Positions 48,039-56,970 of a stretch of DNA of 64,000 bases are shown one piece after another. This DNA is from Micromonospora sp. WMMD1102 (GTDB lineage Bacteria; Actinomycetota; Actinomycetes; Mycobacteriales; Micromonosporaceae): assembly GCF_029626265.1 (NCBI RefSeq), contig NZ_JARUBN010000001.1:8249001-8313000 (forward strand), in the 5' to 3' direction. Below the pieces are notes generated by a model, which worked only from the letters and a program-made list of their open reading frames with translations, searched no databases and was not told where the DNA came from. A program made the translations under genes and the position numbers. The first letter of the stretch is position 1. Each line of letters opens with the position of its first letter.

Positions 48039-49055
48039 TCAGGTGGAGGCGCGCAGCACCAGTTCGGTCGGCAGCAGCACGGTCGGCTCGATCCGCTCCC
48101 CGGCGGCCAGCCGGAGCAGTTGCCGGGTCATCGTCCGGCCGAGATCCTGGATCGGCTGCCGTACGGTGCTCAGCGGCGGGTCCGTGTAGCCGGCCAGCTC
48201 GATGTCGTCGAAGCCGATCACCGCCACGTCCTCCGGCACCCGGCGACCCGCCTCGCGCAGCGTACGCAGGGCGCCGTGTGCCATTAGGTCGGAGGCGACG
48301 AATATCGCGTCCAGCTCCGGCTCCAGGGCCAGCAGCTGCCGCATCGCGACCGCACCCGACTCCCGGGTGAAGTCCCCGAACGCCTCGATCGGCCGGCGTC
48401 CGGCGTCCCGGATCTCGGCCCGGTAGCCGGCGAGCCGGTCGATCCCGGCCACCATGTCCTGCGGGCCGGCGATGGTGCCGATCCGTTGCCGTCCCGAGCG
48501 GAGCAGGTGCCGGACCGCCCCGCGCACCCCGGCGACGTGGTCGACGTCGACGTACGGCACCGGGACCGGGGAGTCGGCGAGCGGGCGGCCGCTGCACACC
48601 ACCGGCAGGCCGGCCTCGGCGAGCGCGCCGGGCAGCGGGTCGGCGCCGTGCAGCGAGGCGAAGAGTACCCCGTCCACGTGCCCGCCCATCGCGAAGCGGC
48701 CGACCCGCTCGTGGCTGGCCGCCGACTCGGCCAGGGTCAGCACGAGCTGCTTGCCGGCGGCCTCCAGCTCCCGGCTGACCCCCAGGATGATCTTGGGGAA
48801 GACCTGGTCGTCGGAGAAGACCCGGGTGGATGCCTCCGGCAGGATCAACGCCACCGAGTCGGTCTGCTGGGTGACCAGGCTGCGCGCCGCGAGGTTGGGC
48901 ACGTAGCCCAGCTCGCTGACCGCCCGCCGGACCGCCTGTTGGATCGGCTCGGCGACAGTGGTCGAGCCGTTCACCACCCGGGACACGGTGGCCCGGGACA
49001 CCCCGGCCCGTTGAGCCACCGCCTCCAGCGTGGGCCGCGCGCGGGTCACCGCCAT
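48039..49055 (-). CDS. LacI family transcriptional regulator
   Basis: The 338-residue protein has an N-terminal LacI helix-turn-helix (RPTLEAVAQRAGVSRATVSR; VVNGSTTVAEPIQQAVRRAV; LGYVPNLAARSLVTQQTDSV) followed by a periplasmic-binding-protein-like sensor (VALILPEASTRVFSDDQVFP; RQRIGTIAGPQDMVAGIDRL; PEDVAVIGFDDIELAGYTDP). It would bind a sugar. No transporter or glycosidase gene is adjacent, so its target lies elsewhere. ATG 49055 lies 25 bp after a GGAA-N4-TTCC repeat that may be its own operator. Confidence 0.93.
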   Translation of the reverse strand: MAVTRARPTLEAVAQRAGVSRATVSRVVNGSTTVAEPIQQAVRRAVSELGYVPNLAARSLVTQQTDSVALILPEASTRVFSDDQVFPKIILGVSRELEAAGKQLVLTLAESAASHERVGRFAMGGHVDGVLFASLHGADPLPGALAEAGLPVVCSGRPLADSPVPVPYVDVDHVAGVRGAVRHLLRSGRQRIGTIAGPQDMVAGIDRLAGYRAEIRDAGRRPIEAFGDFTRESGAVAMRQLLALEPELDAIFVASDLMAHGALRTLREAGRRVPEDVAVIGFDDIELAGYTDPPLSTVRQPIQDLGRTMTRQLLRLAAGERIEPTVLLPTELVLRAST

Positions 49056-49080
49056 CTCCGCTCCTCAGCTCAGCCGCCGG

Positions 49081-49092
49081 GGAAATGGTTCC
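49081..49092. promoter_or_regulatory. Short inverted repeat upstream of the LacI gene
   Basis: GGAAATGGTTCC (GGAA and TTCC with 4 bp between) sits 25 bp before the LacI start, a plausible autoregulatory half-palindrome. Confidence 0.35.
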
Positions 49093-49183
49093 ACGCGCGC
49101 CCGAAGGTCAACAAGCCCGTTCGGCGGGTACCGGCCGGGGAACCCCGTACACCGGGACGGTGCCGGGTGCCCCCGGCTCCGGC

Positions 49184-49945
49184 TCAGCCGACCCGAAGCC
49201 CCTCCAGCAGCCGGGCGTCACCGGCGCTGTCGAGGGCGTCGAAGCCGAGCCGGCCCCAGAGAGCCAGCAGCAGGTCGCTGGCCGTACCCGAGATCTGCGC
49301 CCGGGCGTGGTGGTCGTCGCTGTCCAGGATCGTGTCGGTGTCCAGCAGGGCGACGCCGACGCCGCGCAGCCGGAGATACCACTCCTGGCCGGCATCGGTC
49401 GCGATCAGGTGGACGACCCCGTGGAACGGCTCTTCGGAGGCGCGCCGGCCGGCCGGCAGATGGGTGTCCAGCACCTCGCCGACCCCGTCCGCGGCGAGCT
49501 TGGCCTCGATCGGCTCGCCGGCGGCGACCGCCATCTGCGCGTCCCAGCGGTGCACCGCGGTCTCCTGGGCCATCCGGCGGTGCCAGAACCCGGCCCGCTT
49601 CGGCTGGGGCGCGTAGTTCCACGCCGGCGCCTCCGGGTCGACCCGGTCCAGCACCGTCATCAGCTGGTCGAACTCCTGCCGCCACCACTGCACCGCGGCC
49701 GGCCCGCTGGGCAGCCCCGCCGGCACGGTGAGCGGGTCGGCCCGCTCGGTGTTGCCCCGGCTGACGATCCCACGGGCCCGGGCGTAGACCGAGCCGAGAT
49801 GGTGCACCAGATCGATCATGGTCCACTCGGGACAGGACGGCACCCGGATGTCGAGCGGCGCCTCGGCGACCGCGGCGCCGAAGGTGGGCCCCTCGGCGCG
49901 GAGTGCCCCGAGCCAGAAGTCCTTGGTGCCGTGCAGTCTGGTCAT
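49184..49945 (-). CDS. Maleylpyruvate isomerase family (mycothiol-dependent-type) protein
   Basis: The 253-residue DinB-like protein has IRVPSCPEWTMIDLVHHLGS at its start and the metal-binding HRRMAQETAVHRWDAQMAVA, where His, Glu and His bind a divalent metal in the mycothiol-dependent maleylpyruvate isomerase family (TIGR03083 type). The family catalyses isomerisation or S-transfer using mycothiol, in line with mshA being present in this window. CGGGAGG precedes ATG 49945. The exact substrate is unknown. Confidence 0.9.
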   Translation of the reverse strand: MTRLHGTKDFWLGALRAEGPTFGAAVAEAPLDIRVPSCPEWTMIDLVHHLGSVYARARGIVSRGNTERADPLTVPAGLPSGPAAVQWWRQEFDQLMTVLDRVDPEAPAWNYAPQPKRAGFWHRRMAQETAVHRWDAQMAVAAGEPIEAKLAADGVGEVLDTHLPAGRRASEEPFHGVVHLIATDAGQEWYLRLRGVGVALLDTDTILDSDDHHARAQISGTASDLLLALWGRLGFDALDSAGDARLLEGLRVG

Positions 49946-49996
49946 GACGATCCTCCCGTGCGACCGGGCCGCCACCGGCCGGGCTACCTCTCAGCC

Positions 49997-50002
49997 TAGG
50001 GT
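49997..50002 (+). promoter_or_regulatory. Leaderless -10 box of murB
   Basis: TAGGGT ends 7 nt before GTG 50010, without Shine-Dalgarno; this supports GTG 50010 rather than GTG 50001 as start. Confidence 0.5.
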
Positions 50003-50009
50003 GAATGGT

Positions 50010-51098
50010 GTGCCAGACGTTAACGCCCGCCCGATAACCGACGCCGACGCAGCCGATCCCACACGATTGGCCGGGTTTACCACCCTGCGGCTCGGCGGTG
50101 CGCCCCGGCGACTGGTCACCGCGACCCGAACGGATGACATACCGGGAAAACTCCGCGAGGCGGAGTCGCGGGACGAGCCGGTGCTGGTGCTGGCCGGCGG
50201 CAGCAACGTGGTGGTGGCGGACGAGGGCTTCCCCGGCACGGTGCTGCTGGTCCGGTCCCGGGGCTTCGAGGTGGTCGGCGGGGACGAGACGGCGGTCACC
50301 ATCCGGGTGGCGGCCGGCGAGCCCTGGGACGACCTGGTGGCGGCGACCGTCGAGGCCGGCTGGTCGGGGGTCGAGTGCCTCTCCGGCATCCCCGGGTCGG
50401 CCGGCGCCACCCCGATCCAGAACGTCGGGGCGTACGGGCAGGAGGTGGCGGAGACGGTCACCGGGGTCGAGGCGTACGACCGGCTGACCGGGAAGGTGAC
50501 CCGGATGAGCGCGGCCGAGTGCGCCTTCGGCTACCGGTCGAGCGTCTTCAAGTACAACGACCGCTGGACGGTGCTCACCGTCGACTTCCGGCTGCTCCGC
50601 TCGACGCTCTCCGCCCCGGTGCGCTACGCCGAGCTGGCCCGGACACTCGGGGTGGAGGTCGGTGACCGGGTGCCGCTGGTCGACGCCCGGGCGGCGGTAC
50701 GCGCACTGCGCGCCGGCAAGGGCATGGTGCTGGACCCGGCCGACCCGGACACCCGCTCGGTCGGTTCGTTCTTCACCAACCCGGTGCTGGACGCCGGGGC
50801 GTACCAGGCGTTGCGGGAGCGGGCCGACGGGCTCGGCGAACCGCCGTCCTGGCCCGGTGCGGGCGGCACGGTCAAGGTCAGCGCCGCCTGGCTGATCGAC
50901 AAGGCCGGCTTCCCGAAGGGCTACCAGGGGCCGGGCGGGGTGGCCATCTCGTCGAAGCACACCCTGGCGCTGACCAACCGGGACGGCGGCTCGACCGGGG
51001 CACTGCTGGCGCTCGCCCGGGAGATCCGGGACGGGGTGCACGACCGGTTCGGCGCCACCCTGCACCCGGAGCCGGTACTGGTCAACTGCGCCCTCTGA
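50010..51098 (+). CDS. murB: UDP-N-acetylmuramate dehydrogenase
   Basis: The 362-residue FAD enzyme shows the MurB motifs: TLRLGGAPRRLVTATRTDDI, VLAGGSNVVVADEGFPGTVL, GVECLSGIPGSAGATPIQNV, GAYGQEVAETVTGVEAYDRL and SVGSFFTNPVLDAGAY with the catalytic Ser, and AWLIDKAGFPKGYQGPGGVA. It reduces the enolpyruvyl moiety of UDP-GlcNAc-enolpyruvate to make UDP-MurNAc for cell-wall synthesis. In mycobacteria murB (Rv0482) lies upstream of mshA; that order is kept here. The start is discussed with the promoter at 49997. Confidence 0.95.
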   Translation: MPDVNARPITDADAADPTRLAGFTTLRLGGAPRRLVTATRTDDIPGKLREAESRDEPVLVLAGGSNVVVADEGFPGTVLLVRSRGFEVVGGDETAVTIRVAAGEPWDDLVAATVEAGWSGVECLSGIPGSAGATPIQNVGAYGQEVAETVTGVEAYDRLTGKVTRMSAAECAFGYRSSVFKYNDRWTVLTVDFRLLRSTLSAPVRYAELARTLGVEVGDRVPLVDARAAVRALRAGKGMVLDPADPDTRSVGSFFTNPVLDAGAYQALRERADGLGEPPSWPGAGGTVKVSAAWLIDKAGFPKGYQGPGGVAISSKHTLALTNRDGGSTGALLALAREIRDGVHDRFGATLHPEPVLVNCAL

Positions 51099-51145
51099 GC
51101 CGCGGACCGGCCGCGCCCGCTGAGCCGGTTCGGTTGTGTTCCCGG

Positions 51146-52063
51146 TCAGGGCTGGCGGGCCGCTTCCGGGGCTGCGGGGTCCGGCGGGGCCACCGCCGAC
51201 CAGGCCACGGTCACCTCGCCGAGCCGCCACCGGGCCGGCCGGTCCAGTACCGGCCAGCCGGCGGCCCGGACCGCCTCGACCGTACGCCGCCAGCGCTGCC
51301 GGGGGCCGAACGTGGCGTACGGGGCCGCGTCCCGCCACCCCTGCTCCAGCGCCAGGAACAGCCCGTGTACGCCGGTCCCCGGCACGTTGTGGTGGATCAG
51401 CGCCTTCGGCAGCCGCTCGGCCAGGGTGGCTGGACTGTCGAGTGTGGAGAGTCGGGCGGCCAGGGTCAGCGAGCGCGGGCCGGTGGCGTCGACGAGCAGC
51501 CAGCCGGCCAGCCGGCCCAGCTCGTCGCAGGTCCCCTCGACGAGTACGCCACCCGGTCGCAGCGCTCCGGTCATCCGCCGCCAGGCCGGCACCACCTCCG
51601 GCTCGGCGTACTGCCGCAGCACGTTGAACGCCCGGACCAGCACCGGGCGGAGCCCGGCCAGCTCGAAGCCGCCCCGTTCGAAGGTCAACCCCGGCGGGTC
51701 GGCGGCGGGTTCGGCGGCGGCCACCCGTACCGGATCGATCTCCAGGCCGACCACCCGGACGTCCGGCCGGACGGCGGCGGCCAGCCGGGCCCGCAGTTCG
51801 ACCACGGTGACCGGGCTGGCCCCGTAGCCGAGGTCCACCACCAGCGGGTCGGCGGCGTCCCGGAGCAGGTCGGCGCAGGTGGCCGCGATCCAGTTGTCCA
51901 CCCGGCGCAGCCGGTTGGGATTGGTGGTCCCCCGGGTCACCGCCCCGACCGGACGCTCCGCCGCGTCCCGCCGTGCCCGACCGGTTCCGTCCCGCGTCGG
52001 ACGCTCCGCCGCGTCTCGGCCCGGAAGCGCTGTCCCGTCCCGTGCCGGAGGCCGCGGTGGCAT
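51146..52063 (-). CDS. Class I SAM-dependent methyltransferase-like protein
   Basis: The 305-residue protein has a Rossmann-like core: DPLVVDLGYGASPVTVVELR (motif I), VRVVGLEIDPVRVAAAEPAA and LRPGGVLVEGTCDELGRLAG. No catalytic signature names the acceptor. The first 40 residues are Arg/Pro-rich with a repeated RDAAERP unit and may be a low-complexity extension; a later start around VGAVTRGTTNPNRL is possible. ATG 52063 lies 7 bp after the SDR stop, favouring translational coupling with that gene. Confidence 0.8.
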   Translation of the reverse strand: MPPRPPARDGTALPGRDAAERPTRDGTGRARRDAAERPVGAVTRGTTNPNRLRRVDNWIAATCADLLRDAADPLVVDLGYGASPVTVVELRARLAAAVRPDVRVVGLEIDPVRVAAAEPAADPPGLTFERGGFELAGLRPVLVRAFNVLRQYAEPEVVPAWRRMTGALRPGGVLVEGTCDELGRLAGWLLVDATGPRSLTLAARLSTLDSPATLAERLPKALIHHNVPGTGVHGLFLALEQGWRDAAPYATFGPRQRWRRTVEAVRAAGWPVLDRPARWRLGEVTVAWSAVAPPDPAAPEAARQP

Positions 52064-52070
52064 TTCCGGA

Positions 52071-52850
52071 TCACCGCCCGGGGTCGGTCCCGACCCGGTG
52101 CACCTTGTGCTGGGCCGCCTGGGCCAGCGGCCGGACCACCAGCCGGTCCACGTTGACGTGCTGCGGTCGGGTGGCGCACCAGGCGATGCAGTCGGCCACG
52201 TCGTCGGCGACCAGCGGCTCGGCCACCCCGGCGTAGACCGCCGCCGCCCGCCCGGCGTCCCCGTCGAAGCGGACCAGCCCGAACTCCTCGGTCTTCACCA
52301 TCCCCGGGTCGATCTCGACCACCCGGACCGGCCGTCCACAGAGTTCCAGCCGCAGCGTCTCGGCCAGCGCCGTCTGGGCGTGCTTCGCCGCCGCGTAGCC
52401 GCCGCCGCCCTCGTAGACGATCAGGCCGGCGGTGGAGCTGAGCACCACCACCGTGCCGGCGCCGGAGGATTCCAGCGCGGGCAGCAGCGCCTGGGTGACC
52501 CGCAGCGTGCCGAGCACGTTGACGTCGTACATCCACTGCCAGTCGGCGACCGAGCCGGACTCGACCGGGTCCAGGCCGCGTGCGCCACCGGCGTTGTTCA
52601 CCAGCAGGGTGACCGGCCCGCCGAGCCGGCCGGCCGCGGCGGCCAGCTCCGCGACCGACTCGTCCGAGGTGACGTCGCAGGTCTGGGCGGTGGCGGCGCC
52701 GCCGGCCCGGCGGATCTGCTCGACCAGGGCGTCCAGCCGGTCGGCCCGGCGGGCGGCGGCGAGCACGGAGAAGCCCTCGGCGGCCAGCCGGCGGGCCGTG
52801 GCGGCACCGATCCCGCTGGACGCCCCGGTGACGATCGCGACAGGGGTCAT
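52071..52850 (-). CDS. Short-chain dehydrogenase/reductase (Rv0484c-like)
   Basis: The 259-residue protein begins TPVAIVTGASSGIGAATARR (GxxxGxG), contains LLVNNAGGARGLDPVESGSV (NNAG), and keeps the catalytic STAGLIVYEGGGGYAAAKHA with YxxxK. PGMVKTEEFGLVRFDGD is the cofactor-adjacent loop. The same SDR lies between murB and mshA in Mycobacterium (Rv0484c). ATG 52850 gives the family start; it is divergent from mshA. Substrate unknown. Confidence 0.93.
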   Translation of the reverse strand: MTPVAIVTGASSGIGAATARRLAAEGFSVLAAARRADRLDALVEQIRRAGGAATAQTCDVTSDESVAELAAAAGRLGGPVTLLVNNAGGARGLDPVESGSVADWQWMYDVNVLGTLRVTQALLPALESSGAGTVVVLSSTAGLIVYEGGGGYAAAKHAQTALAETLRLELCGRPVRVVEIDPGMVKTEEFGLVRFDGDAGRAAAVYAGVAEPLVADDVADCIAWCATRPQHVNVDRLVVRPLAQAAQHKVHRVGTDPGR

Positions 52851-53036
52851 CGGGACATTCTGGCCCAAGCCGTGCCGGGAGCGTGGAGGTGGGCCGGGAT
52901 GAGGTCGGTCACCTCCTTGCGGCGTCCCGGCGATTGCGGACCGCCCGATGGGGAAGATGACACGCACCAAGGTGGTTGTCCTGTGATGTGACCCGGTTGT
53001 GCGGGACGGCGTAACACGTTGAGAGAAGGAGCGGAC

Positions 53037-54410
53037 GTGGCGGAACTGCACACCGGGGTGGCCCGGCAACGAGGTATCCAGCCGTGGCCGACTCCGCGAC
53101 GGATCGCCACACTCTCCGTGCACACCTCACCGCTGCACCAACCCGGCACCGGTGACGCCGGGGGGATGAACGTCTACGTCGTCGAGATCTCCCGGCGGCT
53201 GGCCGAGGCCGGCGTCGAGGTCGAGATCTTCACCCGGGCCACCTCCAGCGACCTGCCGCCGGTGGTCGAGATGGCCCCGGGGGTCACGGTCCGGCACGTG
53301 ACGTCCGGCCCGTTCGAAGGGCTGGCCAAGGAGGAGCTGCCGGGCCAGCTCTGCGCCTTCACCGCCGGTGTGCTCCGGGCCGAGGCCGCCCGGCCGCCCG
53401 GCTTCTACGACCTCATCCACTCGCACTACTGGCTCTCCGGTCAGGTCGGCTGGCTGGCCAAGGAGCGCTGGGGGGTGCCGCTGGTGCACACCGCGCACAC
53501 CCTGGCCAAGGTGAAGAACGCCCGGCTCGCCGAGGGCGACCGGCCCGAGCCGAAGGCGCGGGTGATCGGCGAGGAGCAGGTGGTGGCCGAGGCCGACAGG
53601 CTGGTCGCGAACACCACGGTCGAGGCCCGGGACCTGATCTCCCGGTACGACGCCGACCCGGAACGGGTCGAGGTGGTCCGGCCCGGCGTCGACCTGGACC
53701 GCTTCACCCCGCCGCCGGTCGGCCGGGCGGAGCCGACCCGGCTCGCCGCGCGGCGACGGTTGGGGCTGCCCGAGCGGGGCCTGGTCGTCGCCTTCGTCGG
53801 CCGGATCCAGCCGTTGAAGGCGCCGGACGTGCTGGTGCACGCGCTCGCCGAGCTGTGGAGCCGGCAGCCCCGGCTCGCCGAGAAGGTAACCGTGGTGATC
53901 GCGGGCGGGCCGAGCGGCAGCGGACTGGACTGGCCCACCTCGCTGATCGAGCTGGCCGCCAGCCTCGGCGTCGGGCACGCGGTGCGCTTCCTGCCACCGC
54001 AGACCGGTGACGACCTGCCGGCGCTCTACCGGGCCGCCGACCTGGTGGCGGTGCCGTCGCACAACGAGTCGTTCGGGCTGGTCGCCCTGGAGGCCCAGGC
54101 CTGCGGTACTCCGGTCGTCGCCGCCGCGGTCGGCGGGCTGGTCACCGCCGTCCGGGACGGCAGCAGCGGCGTACTCGTCGACGGGCACCACCCGCGCGAC
54201 TGGGCCCGGGTGCTCGGCGGCCTGCTGGCGGCACCCGGGCGGCGGGCCGAGTTGTCCCGGGGCGCGGTCGAGCACGCCCGTGCCTTCTCCTGGGCGCGTA
54301 CTGCCGGCGGGCTGCTCGGGGTCTACCGTGAGGCGGTGGCGGAGTACCGCGACCGGCTCGCCTCCGAGCTGGCGGACGGCACGGCGACCCTTCCGCTGGC
54401 GACCTGCTGA
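53037..54410 (+). CDS. mshA: D-inositol-3-phosphate glycosyltransferase, first step of mycothiol synthesis
   Basis: The 457-residue GT4 glycosyltransferase begins [20 protein letters not shown] and [20 protein letters not shown], holds the donor-binding [38 protein letters not shown], and the E-x7-E region [20 protein letters not shown]. MshA transfers GlcNAc from UDP-GlcNAc to inositol-3-phosphate. GTG 53037 has AGAAGGAG upstream. The gene is followed by a YbjN gene exactly as in mycobacteria (Rv0486-Rv0487). Confidence 0.95.
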   Translation: MAELHTGVARQRGIQPWPTPRRIATLSVHTSPLHQPGTGDAGGMNVYVVEISRRLAEAGVEVEIFTRATSSDLPPVVEMAPGVTVRHVTSGPFEGLAKEELPGQLCAFTAGVLRAEAARPPGFYDLIHSHYWLSGQVGWLAKERWGVPLVHTAHTLAKVKNARLAEGDRPEPKARVIGEEQVVAEADRLVANTTVEARDLISRYDADPERVEVVRPGVDLDRFTPPPVGRAEPTRLAARRRLGLPERGLVVAFVGRIQPLKAPDVLVHALAELWSRQPRLAEKVTVVIAGGPSGSGLDWPTSLIELAASLGVGHAVRFLPPQTGDDLPALYRAADLVAVPSHNESFGLVALEAQACGTPVVAAAVGGLVTAVRDGSSGVLVDGHHPRDWARVLGGLLAAPGRRAELSRGAVEHARAFSWARTAGGLLGVYREAVAEYRDRLASELADGTATLPLATC

Positions 54411-54535
54411 ACGAACGAAGGCCGGGGCGGGACGGCGAAGCGGGTCAGGACGGCGAAGCGGGCGGCGGGTCGGATCGGCGAAGTGCGGGCGGGTCGGATC
54501 GGCGGAACGGGCGGGTCGGAGAGGTGGGCGGGGCG

Positions 54536-55060
54536 ATGAGGTCTCGGGCGGAGCTGGGTCGGCTGATCGAGGCGGTCTGTGCCGACCGGGAACTGACCTG
54601 CGAGCCGACGGGCGAATACTCGTACGCGGTCACGCTGCCCGGCACGCACAAGCTCAAGACGCTCTGCAACCTGATCGTCGGGGAACACTCGCTGCGGATC
54701 GAGGCGTTCGTGATGCGCCAGCCGGACGAGCGCCGCGAGGAACTTTTCACCTGGCTGTTGCAGCGCAACGCCCGGATGTACGGGGTGGCGTTCTCCGTCG
54801 ACGCGGTCGGCGACGTCTACCTGACCGGCCGGGTGGGGCTGGCCGGGGTGACCGAGGACGAGCTGGACCGGCTCTTCGGCTCGGTGCTCACCTACGCGGA
54901 CGAGTCGTTCGACACCATGCTGGAGATCGGCTTCGGTTCCGCGATCCGCCGGGAGTGGGAGTGGCGGGTCAGCCGGGGCGAGTCGTTGGCGAACCTGCGC
55001 GCGTTCGCGCACCTCTTCGAGCGGTCGGCGACGGAAAACTCGGGTTTGGACCGCCCCTGA
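54536..55060 (+). CDS. YbjN domain-containing protein (Rv0487-like)
   Basis: The 174-residue protein has the YbjN/type III chaperone-like fold: LGRLIEAVCADRELTCEPTG, HKLKTLCNLIVGEHSLRIEA, FVMRQPDERREELFTWLLQR and LYLTGR-like DVYLTGRVGLAGVTEDELDR. Its molecular role is unknown, but its position behind mshA is conserved. ATG 54536 follows GGTGGGCGGGG. The 125 bp before it contain GCGGGTCGGATCGGCG-type direct repeats, and no other gene. Confidence 0.9.
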   Translation: MRSRAELGRLIEAVCADRELTCEPTGEYSYAVTLPGTHKLKTLCNLIVGEHSLRIEAFVMRQPDERREELFTWLLQRNARMYGVAFSVDAVGDVYLTGRVGLAGVTEDELDRLFGSVLTYADESFDTMLEIGFGSAIRREWEWRVSRGESLANLRAFAHLFERSATENSGLDRP

Positions 55061-55240
55061 CGGGTATGCCCCGGCGGCGGCACCAGGATGTGGCGATGGC
55101 CGCGCCGCCTGCCGAGGTCAGATGCGAACCTTTCACAACCTGGGAGTACGGGGCAGCCGTCCCGACTTCCACCCGCAGTGGACCACGACCGCGAGGGGAG
55201 GTTGGCGAAGGTTCACCGTCAGAGGGAGCGTGAGGATCTC

Positions 55241-56554
55241 ATGGCTCAGCGGAACAGTTCCGGTCGCGGCGCGACCTCGACCGCGACGAGGCGCCGATCC
55301 AGCGGCGGTTCGGGTGACGTCGACGAGCGCAAGATCAGCATGATGAAGGCCGACGACATCCGGAGGCAGCTCAAGAAACGCGGCATTTCGGGCATTTCCG
55401 CACTCCGCAAGATGGACCTGGTGAAGAGCCTGATCCGGACGCTGAAGGCGGAGAGTCGGGGCGGCGCGACCGGCCGGAAGGCCAGCGCGGCGGCGCCGAG
55501 CAAGCGGGCGAGTGCGAAGAAGGCGCCGGCCAAGCGGAGCACGGCGAAGAAGGCGCCGTCGCGTACGGTCGCGGCGAAGAAGGCGCCGGCCCGGAAGAGC
55601 ACCACCGCACGGGCGACCGCGAAGAAGGCGCCGGCCAGCCGGGCCGCCGCGAAGAAGGCACCTGCCCGGAAGTCGACGGCGAAGAAGGCGCCGGCCCGGA
55701 AGTCGACGGCGAAGAAGGCGCCGGCCCGGAAGTCGACGGCGAAGAAGGCGCCGGCCCGGAAGACCGCAGCCAAGAAGGCACCTGCCCGCAAGACGGTGGC
55801 CGCGGCCCGGAAGGCGCCGGCCGGCAGGGCGGTGACCTCCGCGCGGGCCACGACCGGCGCCCGGAAGGCACCGGCCGGCAAGGCGACGACCGCTGCCCGG
55901 AAGACCGCACCGGCCGGCAAGGCGACCGGCGCCCGGGCCACCGGTCCCGGCAAGGCGACCGGCCCCGGCAAGGCCACCGGCGCCCGGAAGGCCACCGGCG
56001 CCCGGAAGGCCACCGGCGCCCGGAAGGCTACGACCGCCGCGAAGAGCGGCACCGCCGCCCGCAGGACGACCGGGTCCAGCAGGACGACCGGGGCGAGCAA
56101 GACGACCGGTGCCCGGAAGACGACCGGCGCCCGGAAGGCGGCCACCACGCCGGCCCAGGGCAAGCCGTCGACCTCGTCCTCGACCTCGTCGAACGGTGCT
56201 GGTCAGTCCCGGTCGCTGAAGTACGCCCAACCGATCGCCTCACCCCAGGACTCTCCCGAGCGTCCGGGGCGGAGCCTGGTGACCCAGGACCACGACGTGA
56301 TCCGGCGGTGGGCGGAGGCGCGAAACGCCCAACCGGCGACGATCGAGGGTACCGAACGCGAAGGTCGGCTCGGCGTACTGACGTTTGACTTCCCCGGTTG
56401 GCGGGAAGGCGGACGGCTGAAGCCGGTGAGCTGGGACGACTGGTTCCACACGTTCGACGTACGCCAACTGAATTTCATTTACCAGGAGCAGCTTTCCGAC
56501 GGTCGGCAGAGCAACTTCTTCCGTACGGAATCGCCGATGCGCGAGGACGGCTGA
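55241..56554 (+). CDS. Rho_N domain and histone H1-like protein with conserved C-terminal domain
   Basis: The 437-residue protein has three parts. Residues about 30-70 form a Rho_N/SAP-like module (MMKADDIRRQLKKRGISGIS; ALRKMDLVKSLIRTL). Residues about 75-330 are a Lys/Ala/Pro/Thr-rich, H1-like tail made of KKAPARKSTA and ATGARK repeats. Residues about 350-437 are a globular domain (VTQDHDVIRRWAEARNAQPA; LGVLTFDFPGWREGGRLKPV; SWDDWFHTFDVRQLNFIYQE; QLSDGRQSNFFRTE), which elsewhere occurs as a short stand-alone protein. AGAGGGAGCGTGAGG precedes ATG 55241. DNA compaction or RNA binding is inferred from composition; the fusion is unusual. Confidence 0.9.
   Translation: MAQRNSSGRGATSTATRRRSSGGSGDVDERKISMMKADDIRRQLKKRGISGISALRKMDLVKSLIRTLKAESRGGATGRKASAAAPSKRASAKKAPAKRSTAKKAPSRTVAAKKAPARKSTTARATAKKAPASRAAAKKAPARKSTAKKAPARKSTAKKAPARKSTAKKAPARKTAAKKAPARKTVAAARKAPAGRAVTSARATTGARKAPAGKATTAARKTAPAGKATGARATGPGKATGPGKATGARKATGARKATGARKATTAAKSGTAARRTTGSSRTTGASKTTGARKTTGARKAATTPAQGKPSTSSSTSSNGAGQSRSLKYAQPIASPQDSPERPGRSLVTQDHDVIRRWAEARNAQPATIEGTEREGRLGVLTFDFPGWREGGRLKPVSWDDWFHTFDVRQLNFIYQEQLSDGRQSNFFRTESPMREDG
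55651..55770 (+). repeat. 30-bp tandem repeat inside the H1-like gene
   Basis: Two exact 30-bp copies lie at 55681-55710 and 55711-55740 (each starts GAAGAAGGCGCCGGCCCGG), flanked by close copies at 55651 and 55741; each encodes KKAPARKSTA. A second array of 18-bp units (ACCGGCGCCCGGAAGGCC) occurs at about 55976-56029. The arrays are prone to copy-number change. Confidence 0.85.
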
Positions 56555-56970
56555 GTTCCGCGGCGCGGTAGGGCCGGGAATTTCCCGGGTCGCCCGCACG
56601 GTTGCACTCCACGGAGCGCCGGAAATCGACCGTCGGCGGGTGTGATGGGCGAGACAGAGTTACCCGCTTGTCTCGGTCATCCGGCGACAACTAACGTTAT
56701 TGCACGCGCCACGCTCGGATACGTTCGGGGGAACGGCAGATCGCGCAGATCTGCACACCGGGTGCGGCGCTGGGGGACGGGTGGCTAGGCGAGGCCGTTG
56801 GGGGACGGCGCCGCCACCTGTAACCGGCGGTGTGTGCGGGCGACGTTTACGGGGGTGAACGTCGCCCGCCGCCGCCGGTCCAACCTTCTCGGGCCGGTTC
56901 GGGCCAGCGGCACAGCGGCACGACACGCCGGCCACCGGATCCGTTGAGCCGGCAGTGAGATTCCTTGTCG
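56555..56970. other. 416-bp gap with structured sequence (candidate non-coding RNA)
   Basis: No gene is recognised, but 56722-56879 is rich in nested hairpins: GTTC-GAAC (56723-56734), GCAGATC with GATCTGC (56736-56754), GCCGT with ACGGC around 56790-56805, and a long stem where ACCGGCGG (56823-56830) pairs with CCGCCGGT (56872-56879) around GCGGGCGACGTT (56836-56847) and AACGTCGCCCGC (56858-56869). Transcript direction is uncertain. It could be a transcription terminator complex between the H1-like and M23 genes or an independent small RNA. Confidence 0.35.

Noticed and set aside
56690..56880. Possible c-di-AMP (ydaO) riboswitch because of GGGGGAAC and GGGGTGAAC near an M23 peptidase gene
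   Set aside because: The M23 gene is on the opposite strand and begins 900 bp away, and the sequence lacks the ordered ydaO core; kept only as an unassigned structured region.
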